Below, one piece after another: positions 1 to 10,810 of a stretch of DNA of 64,000 bases. Both the position numbers and the translations under genes were made by a program. This DNA is from Xylocopa sonorina (lineage: Eukaryota; Arthropoda; Insecta; Hymenoptera; Apidae): positions 1,984,001 through 2,048,000 of the forward strand of contig NW_027490098.1 of the NCBI RefSeq assembly GCF_050948175.1, written 5' to 3'. The notes beneath the pieces were generated by a model that did no database searches, was not told where the DNA came from, and saw nothing but the letters and a program-made list of their open reading frames with translations. Positions within the stretch are counted from its first letter, which is position 1. Each line of letters opens with the position of its first letter.

Positions 1-175
1 GATGCGATATCGCGTTTTAAGAATCATTAGAACACTATTGCTACGATACGTAGACAACTGCAAACGCTATTTCCTTGCCAGGAAGTGTCGCATTTACATT
101 CATTTGAAGTGTAGACGAGGAATACATAACACTTCGCAAATCATATTATATCTTACCATGAAACATAGAAATGAG

Positions 176-189
176 ATGCGTTAACGCAT
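176..189. repeat. ATGCGTTAACGCAT palindrome variant at dyad 1
   Basis: A perfect 14-bp palindrome replaces GCGATATCGC at the same monomer position. I located eleven copies, starting at 176, 2,438, 3,656, 4,352, 5,569, 7,650, 10,260, 12,348, 13,566, 20,177 and 30,095. All are followed by TTTTAGAATCATAAGAA. It introduces a TAA stop into the open frame. None was seen after 30.1 kb. Confidence 0.9.
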
Positions 190-244
190 TTTTAGAATCA
201 TAAGAACTCTATTGCTACGATACGTAGACATCTGCAAACGCTAT

Positions 245-258
245 TTCCTTGCAAGGAA
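245..258. repeat. Dyad 3: TTCCTTGCAAGGAA perfect 14-bp palindrome
   Basis: This example shows the fully palindromic form found at monomer positions 88-101. Common variants change only the central four bases (AGCG, AGCA, TGCC or TGCT in place of TGCA) and keep the TTCCT/AGGAA arms. A minority of copies alter an arm, for example TTCTTTGCAAGGAA, or AAGGTAG and AAGGTTG on the right. The position next to a GAAGTGT motif is constant. Confidence 0.85.
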
Positions 259-279
259 GTGTCGCATTTACATTCATTT

Positions 280-362
280 GAATCGTAGACGAGGAATGCA
301 TAACACTTCGCAATGAATATTATATCTTATCATGAAACATAGATATGAGATGCAATATCTCG
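280..362. repeat. Q haplotype block (example) spanning a monomer junction
   Basis: Linked variants run from GAATCGT at position 123 of one monomer, through AATGCAT and CGCAATGAATATT, into TCATGAAACATAGATATGAG and GCAATATCTCG of the next monomer. The CAATGA variant puts a stop in the otherwise open frame, and a second stop (catttgaac) usually follows in the next monomer. The block recurs throughout the array every few monomers. In some copies, such as the junction just before 2,072, it switches back to the main class within the block, suggesting exchange between classes. Confidence 0.85.
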
Positions 363-2091
363 TTTTAAGATGCATTTGAACTCTATTGCTTCGATACGTA
401 GACATCTGCAAACGCTATTTCCTAGCGAGGAAGTGTCGCATTCACATTCATTTGATGTGTAGACGAGGAATACATAACACTTCGCAAATCATGTTATATC
501 TTACCATGAAACATAGAAATGAGATGCGATATCGCGTTCTAAGAAGCATTAGAAATCTATTGCTACGATACGTAGACATCTGCAAACGCTATTTCCTAGC
601 GAGGAAGTGTCGCATTCACATTCATTTGATGTGTAGACGAGGAATACATATCACTTCGCAAATCATGTTATATCTTACCATGAAACATAGAAATGAGATG
701 CGATATCGCGTTTTAAGAATCATATGAACTCTATTGCTACGATACGTAGACATCTGCAATCGCTATTTCCTTGCAAGGAAGTGTAGCATTTACTTTCATT
801 TGAATCGTAGACGAGGAATGCATAACACTTCGCAATGAATATTATATCTTATCACAAAACATAGATATGAGATGCAATATCTCGTTTTAAGATGCATTTG
901 AACTCTATTGCTTCGATACGTAGACATCTGCAAACGCTATTTCCTTGCAAGGAAGTGTCGCATTTACATTCATTTGAAGTGTAGACGAGGAATACATGAC
1001 ACTTCGCAAATCATATTATATCTTACCATGAAACACAGAAATGAGATGCGATATCGCGTTTTAAGAATCATAAGAACTCTATTGCTAGGATACGTAGACA
1101 TCTGCAAACGCTATTTCCTTGCAAGGAAGTATCGCATTTACATTCATTTGAAGTGTAGACGAGGAATACATGACACTTCGCAAATCATGTTATATCTTAC
1201 CATGAAACACAGAAATGAGATGCGATATCGCGTTTTAAGAAGCATTACAAATCTATTGCTACGATACGTAGACATCTGCAAACCCTATTTCCTTGCAAGG
1301 AAGTGTCGCATTTACATTCATTTGAAGTGTAGACGAGGAATACATAAAACTTCGCAAATCATATTATATCTTACTATGAAACATAGAAATGAGATGCGAT
1401 ATCGCGTTTTAAGAATCATATGAACTCTATTGCTACGGTACCTAGACATCTGAAGACGCTATTTCCTAGCAAGGAAGTGTCGCATTTACATTCATTTGAA
1501 GTGTAGACGAGGAATACATGACACTTCGCAAATCATATTATATCTTACCATGAAACATAGAAATGAGATGCGATATCGCGTTTTAAGAAGCATTAGAAAT
1601 CTATTGCTACGACACGTAGACATCTGCAAACGCAATTTCCTTGCAAGGAAGTGTCGCATTTACATTCGTTTGAATCGTAGACGAGGAATGCATAACACTT
1701 CGCAATGAATATTATATCTTATCATGAAACATAGATATGAGATGCAATATCTCGTTTTAAGAAGCATTTGACCTCTATTGCTACGATACCTAGACATCTG
1801 CAGACGCTATTTCCTAGCAAGGAAGTGTTGCATTTACATTCATTTGAAGTGTAGACGAGGAATACATGGCACTTCGCAAATCATATTATATCTTACCACG
1901 AAACATAGAAATGAGATGCGATATCGCGTTTTAAGAAGCATTAGAAATCTATTGCTACGATACGTAGACATCTGCAAACGCTATTTCCTTGCAAGGAAGT
2001 GTCGCATTTACATTCATTTGAATCGTAGACGAGGAATGCATAACACTTCGCAATGAATATTATATCTTACCATGAAACACAGAAATGAGAT

Positions 2092-2101
2092 GCGATATCG
2101 C
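2092..2101. repeat. Dyad 1: GCGATATCGC palindrome, present in most monomers
   Basis: This is a perfect 10-bp palindrome centred between monomer positions 25 and 26. It recurs in most main-class monomers across the window. At the same place other monomer classes carry different dyads: ATGCGTTAACGCAT, or GAGAT-GCAAT-ATCTC. Diverged copies such as GCGATTTCGC (19,137 region) and GCGAAATCGC (40,370 and 46,800 regions) keep the outer GCGA/TCGC arms. A role as a protein-binding or cruciform-prone site is inference. Confidence 0.85.
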
Positions 2102-2128
2102 GTTTTAAGAAGCATTAGAAATCTATTG

Positions 2129-2141
2129 CTACGATACGTAG
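2129..2141. repeat. Dyad 2: CTACG-ATA-CGTAG inverted repeat
   Basis: Five-base arms flank a 3-base centre at monomer positions 58-70. Variants elsewhere include CTTCG in the left arm (copies following a Q junction), CCTAG in the right arm, CTACGGTACCTAG with a central GGTACC palindrome (1,430, 3,350, 5,270, 9,430 and 11,520 regions), and CGTATAC in the S class. Dyad symmetry is therefore often, but not always, kept at this spot. Confidence 0.75.
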
Positions 2142-2193
2142 ACATCTGCAAACGCTATTTCCTAGCGAGGAAGTGTCGCATTCACATTCATTT

Positions 2194-2223
2194 GAAGTGT
2201 AGACGAGGAATACATAACACTTC
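2194..2223. repeat. Dyad 4: GAAGTGT / ACACTTC hairpin, 16-nt loop
   Basis: Seven-base perfect arms occupy monomer positions 123-129 and 146-152. A second direct copy of GAAGTGT starts at position 99 and could pair with the same right arm. In Q-class monomers the inner left arm becomes GAATCGT, so only the outer copy can pair. No function can be assigned from sequence alone. Confidence 0.75.
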
Positions 2224-4855
2224 GCAAATCATATTATATCTTACCATGAAACATAGAAATGAGATGCGATATCGCGTTTTAAGAATCATTAGAACACTAT
2301 TGCTACGATACGTAGACAACTGCAAACGCTATTTCCTTGCCAGGAAGTGTCGCATTTACATTCATTTGAAGTGTAGACGAGGAATACATAACACTTCGCA
2401 AATCATATTATATCTTACCATGAAACATAGAAATGAGATGCGTTAACGCATTTTTAGAATCATAAGAACTCTATTGCTACGATACGTAGACATCTGCAAA
2501 CGCTATTTCCTTGCAAGGAAGTGTCGCGTTTACATTCATTTGAATCGTAGACGAGGAATGCATAACACTTCGCAATGAATATTATATCTTATCATGAAAC
2601 ATAGATATGAGATGCAATATCTCGTTTTAAGATGCATTTGAACTCTATTGCTTCGATACGTAGACATCTGCAAACGCTATTTCCTAGCAAGGAAGTGTCG
2701 CATTCACATTCATTTGATCTGTAGACGAGGAATACATAACACTTCGCAAATCATGTTATATCTTACCATGAAACATAGAAATGAGATGCGATATCGCGTT
2801 CTAAGAAGCATTAGAAATCTATTGCTACGATACGTAGACATCTGCAAACGCTATTTCCTAGCGAGGAAGTGTCGCATTCACATTCATTTGATGTGTAGAC
2901 GAGGAATACATATCACTTCGCAAATCATGTTATATCTTACCATGAAACATAGAAATGAGATGCGATATCGCGTTTTAAGAATCATAAGAACTCTATTGCT
3001 AGGATACGTAGACATCTGCAAACGCTATTTCCTTGCAAGGAAGTATCGCATTTACATTCATTTGAAGTGTAGACGAGGAATACATGAAACTTCGCAAATC
3101 ATGTTATATCTTACCATGAAACACAGAAATGAGATGCGATATCGCGTTTTAAGAAGCATTACAAATCTATTGCTACGATACGTAGACATCTGCAAACGCT
3201 ATTTCCTTGCAAGGAAGTGTCGCATTTACATTCATTTGAAGTGTAGACGAGGAATACATAAAACTTCGCAAATCATATTATATCTTACTATGAAACATAG
3301 AAATGAGATGCGATATCGCGTTTTAAGAATCATATGAACTCTATTGCTACGGTACCTAGACATCTGAAGACGCTATTTCCTAGCAAGGAAGTGTCGCATT
3401 TACATTCATTTGAAGTGTAGACGAGGAATACATGACACTTCGCAAATCATATTATATCTTACCATGAAACATAGAAATGAGATGCGATATCGCGTTTTAA
3501 GAAGCATTAGAAATCTATTGCCACGATACGTAGACAACTGCAAACGCTATTTCCTTGCCAGGAAGTGTCGCATTTACATTCATTTGAAGTGTAGACGAGG
3601 AATACATAACACTTCGCAAATCATATTATATCTTACCATGAAACATAGAAATGAGATGCGTTAACGCATTTTTAGAATCATAAGAACTCTATTGCTACGA
3701 TACGTAGACATCTGCAAACGCTATTTCCTTGCAAGGAAGTGTCGCATTTACATTCATTTGAATCGTAGACGAGGAATGCATAACACTTCGCAATGAATAT
3801 TATATCTTATCATGAAACATAGATATGAGATGCAATATCTCGTTTTAAGAAGCATTTGAACTCTATTGCTTCGATACGTAGACATCTGCAAACGCTATTT
3901 CTTTGCAAGGAAGTGTCACATTTACATTCATTTGAAGTGTAGACGAGAAATACATAACACTTCGCAAATCATATTATATCTTACTATGAAACATAGAAAT
4001 GAGATGCGATATCGCGTTTTAAGAATCATATGAACTCTATTGCTACGATACGTAGACATCTGCAAACGCTATTTCCTTGCAAGGAAGTGTCGCATTTACA
4101 TTCATTTGAAGTGTAGACGAGGAATACATGACACTTCGCAAATCATATTATATCTTACCATGAAACACAGAAATGAGATGCGATATCGCGTTTTAAGAAG
4201 CATTACAAATCTATTGCTACGATACGTAGACATCTGCAAACGCTATTTCCTTGCCAGGAAGTGTCGCATTTACATTCATTTGAAGTGTAGACGAGGAATA
4301 CATAACACTTCGCAAATCATATTATATCTTACCATGAAACATAGAAATGAGATGCGTTAACGCATTTTTAGAATCATAAGAACTCTATTGCTACGATACG
4401 TAGACATCTGCAAACGCTATTTCCTTGCAAGGAAGTGTCGCATTTACATTCATTTGAATCGTAGACGAGGAATGCATAACACTTCGCAATGAATATTATA
4501 TCTTATCATGAAACATAGATATGAGATGCAATATCTCGTTATAAGATGCATTTGAACTCTATTGCTTCGATACGTAGACATCTGCAAACGCTATTTCCTA
4601 GCGAGGAAGTGTCGCATTCACATTCATTTGATGTGTAGACGAGGAATACATAACACTTCGCAAATCATGTTATATCTTACCATGAAACATAGAAATGAGA
4701 TGCGATATCGCGTTCTAAGAAGCATTAGAAATCTATTGCTACGATACGTAGACATCTGCAAACGCTATTTCCTAGCGAGGAAGTGTCGCATTCACATTCA
4801 TTTGATGTGTAGACGAGGAATACATATCACTTCGCAAATCATGTTATATCTTACC

Positions 4856-5028
4856 ATGAAACATAGAAATGAGATGCGATATCGCGTTTTAAGAATCATA
4901 AGAACTCTATTGCTAGGATACGTAGACATCTGCAAACGCTATTTCCTTGCAAGGAAGTATCGCATTTACATTCATTTGAAGTGTAGACGAGGAATACATG
5001 AAACTTCTAAATCATGTTATATCTTACC
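4856..5028. repeat. Monomer with private 1-bp deletion
   Basis: The motif ACTTCGCAAATC reads ACTTCTAAATC around 5,004-5,013, one base shorter, so this monomer is 173 bp. It is one of only seven small deletions I find in the window. The corresponding monomer one 11-mer earlier (near 3,090) is intact, so the deletion arose after that duplication. Confidence 0.9.
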
Positions 5029-5613
5029 ATGAAACACAGAAATGAGATGCGATATCGCGTTTTAAGAAGCATTACAAACCTATTGCTACGATACGTAGAC
5101 ATCTGCAAACGCTATTTCCTTGCAAGGAAGTGTCGCATTTACATTCATTTGAAGTGTAGACGAGGAATACATAAAACTTCGCAAATCATATTATATCTTA
5201 CTATGAAACATAGAAATGAGATGCGATATCGCGTTTTAAGAATCATATGAACTCTATTGCTACGGTACCTAGACATCTGAAGACGCTATTTCCTAGCAAG
5301 GAAGTGTCGCATTTACATTCATTTGAAGTGTAGACGAGGAATACATGACACTTCGCAAATCATATTATATCTTACCATGAAACATAGAAATGAGATGCGA
5401 TATCGCGTTTTAAGAAGCATTAGAAATCTATTGCCACGATACGTAGACAACTGCAAACGCTATTTCCTTGCCAGGAAGTGTCGCATTTACATTCATTTGA
5501 AGTGTAGACGAGGAATACATAACACTTCGCAAATCATATTATATCTTACCATGAAACATAGAAATGAGATGCGTTAACGCATTTTTAGAATCATAAGAAC
5601 TCTATTGCTACGA

Positions 5614-8600
5614 TACGTAGACATCTGCAAACGCTATTTCCTTGCAAGGAAGTGTCGCATTTACATTCATTTGAATCGTAGACGAGGAATGCATAACACT
5701 TCGCAATGAATATTATATCTTATCATGAAACATAGATATGAGATGCAATATCTCGTTTTAAGATGCATTTGAACTCTATTGCTTCGATACGTAGACATCT
5801 GCAAACGCTATTTCCTAGCGAGGAAGTGTCGCATTCACATTCATTTGATGTGTAGACGAGGAATACATAACACTTCGCAAATCATGTTATATCTTACCAT
5901 GAAACATAGAAATGAGATGCGATATCGCGTTCTAAGAAGCATTAGAAATCTATTGCTACGATACGTAGACATCTGCAAACGCTATTTCCTAGCGAGGAAG
6001 TGTCGCATTCACATTCATTTGATGTGTAGACGAGGAATACATATCACTTCGCAAATCATGTTATATCTTACCATGAAACATAGAAATGAGATGCGATATC
6101 GCGTTTTAAGAATCATAAGAACTCTATTGCTAGGATACGTAGACATCTGCAAACGCTATTTCCTTGCAAGGAAGTGTCGCATTTACATTCATTTGAATCG
6201 TAGACGAGGAATGCATAACACTTCGCAATGAATATTATATCTTATCATGAAACATAGATATGAGATGCAATATCTCGTTTTAAGAAGCATTTGAACTCTA
6301 TTGCTTCGATACGTAGACATCTGCAAACGCTATTTCTTTGCAAGGAAGTGTCACATTTACATTCATTTGAAGTGTAGACGAGAAATACATAACACTTCGC
6401 AAATTATATTACATCTTACCATGAAACATGGAAATGAGATGCGATATCGCGTTTTAAGAATCATATGAACTCTATTGCTACGATACGTAGACATCTGCAA
6501 ACGCTATTTCCTTGCAAGGAAGTGTCGCATTTACATTCATTTGAAGTGTAGACGAGGAATACATGACACTTCGCAAATCATATTATATCTTACCATGAAA
6601 CACAGAAATGAGATGCGATATCGCGTTTTAAGAAGCATTACAAATCTATTGCTACGATACGTAGACATCTGCAAACGCTATTTCCTTGCAAGGAAGTGTC
6701 GCATTTACATTCATTTGAATCGTAGACGAGGAATGCATAACACTTCGCAATGAATATTATATCTTACCATGAAACACAGAAATGAGATGCGATATCGCGT
6801 TCTAAGAAGCATTAGAAATCTATTGCTACGATACGTAGACATCTGCAAACGCTATTTCCTAGCGAGGAAGTGTCGCATTCACATTCATTTGATGTGTAGA
6901 CGAGGAATACATAACACTTCGCAAATCATATTATATCCTACTATGAAACATAGAAATGAGATGCGATATCGCGTTTTAAGAATCATAAGAACTCTATTGC
7001 TACGATACGTAGACATCTGCGAACGCAATTTCCTTGCAAGGAAGTGTCGCATTTACATTCATTTGAATGGTAGACGAGGAATGCATAACACTTCGCAATG
7101 AATATTATATCTTATCATGAAACATAGATATGAGATGCAATATCTCGTTTTAAGAAGCATTTGACCTCTATTGCTACGATACCTAGACATCTGCAGACGC
7201 TATTTCCTAGCAAGGAAGTGTTGCATTTACATTCATTTGAAGTATAGACGTGGAATACATGGCACTTCGCAAATCATATTGTATCTTACCACGAAACATA
7301 GAAATGAGATGCGATATCGCGTTTTAAGAAGCATTAGAAATCTATTGCTACTATACGTAGACATCTGTATTTCCTTGCAAGGAAGTGTCGCATTTACATT
7401 CATTTGAATCGTAGACGAGGAATGCATAACACTTCGCAATGAATATTATATCTTACCATGAAACACAGAAATGAGATGCGATATCGCGTTTTAAGAAGCA
7501 TTAGAAATCTATTGCTACGATACGTAGACATCTGCAAACGCTATTTCCTAGCGAGGAAGTGTCGCATTCACATTCATTTGAAGTCTAGACGAGGAGTACA
7601 TAACACTTCGCAAATCATATTATATCTTACCATGAAAGATAGAAATGAAATGCGTTAACGCATTTTTAGAATCATAAGAAGTCTATTGCTACGATACGTA
7701 GACATCTGCAAACGCTATTTCCTTGCAAGGAAGTGTCGCATTTACATTCATTTGAATCGTAGACGAGGAATGCATAACACTTCGCAATAAATATTATATC
7801 TTATCATGAAACATAGATATGAGATGCAATATCTCGTTTTAAGAAGCATTTGAACTCTATTGCTTCGATACGTAGACATCTGCAAACGCTATTTCTTTGC
7901 AAGGAAGTGTCACATTTACATTCATTTGAAGTGTAGACGAGGAATACATAACACTTCGCAAATCATATTACATCTTATCATGAAACATAGAAATGAGATG
8001 CGATATCGCGTTTTAAGAAGCATTACAAATCTAATGCTACGATACGTAGACATCTGCAAACGCTATTTCCTTGCAAGGAAGTGTCGCATTTACATTCATT
8101 TGAAGTGTAGACGAGGAATACATAACACTTCGCAAATCATATTATATCTTACCATGAAACATAGAAATGAGATGCGATATCGCGTTTTTAGAATCATAAG
8201 AACTCTATTGCTACGATACGTAGACATCTGCAAACGCTATTTCCTTGCAAGGAAGTGTCGCATTTACATTCATTTGAAGTGTAGACGAGGAATACATAAC
8301 ACTTCGCAAATCATATTGTATCTTACCATGAAACATAGAAATGAGATGCGATATCGCGTTTTAAGAAGCATTAGAAATCTATTGCAACGATACGTAGACA
8401 TCTGCAAACGCTATTTCCTAGCGAGGAAGTGTCGCATTTACATTCATTTGAATCGTAGACGAGGAATGCATAACACTTCGCAATGAATATTATATCTTAC
8501 CATGAAACACAGAAATGAGATGCGATATCGCGTTCTAAGAAGCATTAGAAATCTATTGCTACGATACGTAGACATCTGCAAACGCTATTTCCTAGAGAGG

Positions 8601-8722
8601 AAGTGTCGCATTCACATTCATTTGATGTGTAGACGAGGAATACATAACACTTCGCAAATCATGTTATATCTTACCATGAAACATAGAAATGAGATGCGAT
8701 ATCGCGTTTTAAGAATCATATG
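5614..8722. repeat. Mosaic satellite segment between the 11-mer and 12-mer domains
   Basis: No single higher-order period covers this stretch. The part 3,900-4,340 recurs at about 6,336 at an offset of 14 monomers minus 1 bp, sharing TTTCTTTGCAAGG and GACGAGAAATAC. The part from about 6,650 to 7,367 recurs at about 14,820-15,540, 47 monomers away with a 7-bp difference caused by a local deletion. From 7,860 a variant set with TTTCTTTGCAAGG and CTAATGCTACG appears that is reused at 10,470, 12,558 and 13,764. Confidence 0.7.
7291..7457. repeat. Monomer with private 7-bp deletion (167 bp)
   Basis: CATCTGCAAACGCTATTTCC is reduced to CATCTGTATTTCC, with CAAACGC lost after 7,367. This is the largest small indel in the window. 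It breaks the open forward frame and creates a short reverse-strand ORF that I do not regard as a gene. Confidence 0.9.
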
Positions 8723-10810
8723 AACTCTATTGCTACGATACGTAGACATCTGCAATCGCTATTTCCTTGCAAGGAAGTGTAGCATTTACTTTCATTTGAA
8801 TCGTAGACGAGGAATGCATAACACTTCGCAATGAATATTATATCTTATCACAAAACATAGATATGAGATGCAATATCTCGTTTTAAGAAGCATTTGAACT
8901 CTATTGCTTCGATACGTAGACATCTGTAAACGCTATTTCCTTGCAAGGAAGTGTCGCATTTACATTCATTTGAAGTGTAGACGAGGAATACATGACACTT
9001 CGCAAATCATATTATATCATACCATGAAACACAGAAATGAGATGCGATATCGCGTTTTAAGAATCATAAGAACTCTATTGCTACGATACGTAGACATCTG
9101 CAAACGCTATTTCCTTGCAAGGAAGTGTCGCATTTACATTCATTTGAAGTGTAGACGAGGAATACATGACACTTCGCAAATCATATTATATCTTACCATG
9201 AAACACAGAAATGAGATGCGATATCGCGTTTTAAGAAGCATTACAAATCTATTGCTACGATACGTAGACATCTGCAAACGCTATTTCCTTGCAAGGAAGT
9301 GTCGCATTTACATTCATTTGAAGTGTAGACGAGGAATACCTAAAACTTCGCAAATCATATTATATCTTACTATGAAACATAGAAATGAGATGCGATATCG
9401 CGTTTTAAGAATCATATGAACTCTATTGCTACGGTACCTAGACATCTGCAGACGCTATTTCCTAGCAAGGAAGTGTCGCATTTACATTCATTTGAAGTGT
9501 AGACGAGGAATACATGACACTTCGCAAATCATATTATATCTTACCATGAAACATAGAAATGAGATGCGATATCGCGTTTTAAGAAGCATTAGAAATCTAT
9601 TGCTACGACACGTAGATATCTGCAAACGCAATTTCCTTGCAAGGAAGTGTCGCATTTACATTCATTTGAATCGTAGACGAGGAATGCATAACACATCGCA
9701 ATGAATATTATATCTTATCATGAAACATAGATATGAGATGCAATATCTCGTTTTAAGAAGCATTTGACCTCTATTGCTACGATACCTAGACATCTGCAGA
9801 CGCTATTTCCTAGCAAGGAAGTGTTGCATTTACATTCATTTGAAGTGTAGACGAGGAATACATGGCACTTCGCAAATCATATTATATCTTACCGCGAAAC
9901 ATAGAAATGAGATGCGATATCGCGTTTTAAGAAGCATTAGAAATCTATTGCTACGATACGTAGACATCTGCAAACGCTATTTCCTTGCAAGGAAGTGTCG
10001 CATTAACATTCATTTGAATCGTAGACGAGGAATGCATAACACTTCGCAATGAATATTATATATTACCATGAAACACAGAAATGAGATGCGATATCGCGTT
10101 TTAAGAAGCATTAGAAATCTATTGCTACGATACGTAGACATCTGCAAACGCTATTTCCTAGCGAGGAAGTGTCGCATTCACATTCATTTGAAGTGTAGAC
10201 GAGGAATACATAACACTTCGCAAATCATATTATATCTTACCATGAAACATAGAAATGAGATGCGTTAACGCATTTTTAGAATCATAAGAACTCTATTGCT
10301 ACGATACGTAGACATCTGCAAACGCTATTTCCTTGCAAGGAAGTGTCGCATTTACATTCATTTGAATCGTAGACGAGGAATGCATAACACTTCGCAATGA
10401 ATATTATATCTTATCATGAAACATAGATATGAGATGCAATATCTCGTTTTAAGAAGCATTTGAACTCTTTTGCTTCGATACGTAGACATCTGCAAACGCT
10501 ATTTCTTTGCAAGGAAGTGTCACATTTACATTCATTTGAAGTGTAGACGAGGAATACATAACACTTCGCAAATCATATTACATCTTATCATGAAACATAG
10601 AAATGAGATGCGATATCGCGTTTTAAGAAGCATTACAAATCTAATGCTACGATACGTAGACATCTGCAAACGCTATTTCCTTGCAAGGAAGTGTCGCATT
10701 TACATTCATTTGAAGTGTAGACGAGGAATACATAACACTTCGCAAATCATATTATATCTTACCATGAAACATAGAAATGAGATGCGATATCGCGTTTTAA
10801 GAATCATATG
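8723..10810. repeat. 12-mer higher-order repeat, copy 1 (2,088 bp)
   Basis: This block and the next are adjacent and of equal length, 12 x 174 bp. Shared private variants include ACCGCGAAAC (9,892), CATTAACATT (10,003), TATATTACC (10,059), GGAATACCTAAAAC (9,335) and GACACGTAGATATC (9,606). The copies differ at scattered single bases, for example GTAAACGC here at 8,936 against GCAAACGC in copy 2. Confidence 0.88.

Larger units (their letters stand above)
2072..2245 (+). repeat. Reference monomer (main class), 174 bp
   Basis: This copy illustrates the main monomer class and fixes the numbering used here, with position 1 at the ATG. In order it holds a 10-bp palindrome at positions 21-30, a CTACG-ATA-CGTAG dyad at 58-70, a TTCCT...AGGAA hairpin at 88-101, two direct copies of GAAGTGT 24 bp apart (starting at 99 and 123) and the inverted partner ACACTTC at 146-152. 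The hand-counted consensus has 62 G+C in 174 bp and nine CpGs. Read in this frame the monomer is 58 codons without a stop. The choice of start is arbitrary because the array is tandem. Confidence 0.95.
1..5613. repeat. Higher-order repeats: 13-mer (2,262 bp) then 11-mer (1,914 bp)
   Basis: The first ~730 bases, including the GACAACTG and GTTAACGC variants, reappear from 2,263 at an offset of 2,262 bp (13 monomers). From 1,081 the offset to the next copy becomes 1,914 bp (11 monomers): CTAGGATACG at 1,085 recurs at 2,999. The segment 2,641-3,700 recurs at 4,555-5,613, with 1 bp missing in the later copy. The switch from 13 to 11 monomers equals loss or gain of exactly two monomers. Confidence 0.8.

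Noticed and set aside
2092..2223. tRNA or other structured RNA gene within the monomer
   Set aside because: The dyads do not form a cloverleaf with the expected T-arm or anticodon-arm sequences, and the same elements occur in every monomer.
2072..2245. CENP-B-box-like motif around the TTCGATACG variants
   Set aside because: The core pattern TTCG....A..CGGG known from mammalian CENP-B boxes is not met; the CGGG part is absent in the monomers read.
7233..7439. Reverse-strand ORF of 68 codons (and a similar 70-codon one at 45,794-46,006)
   Set aside because: Both lie over monomers with small deletions that shift reverse-frame stops. They are repeat-derived and have no counterpart in intact monomers.
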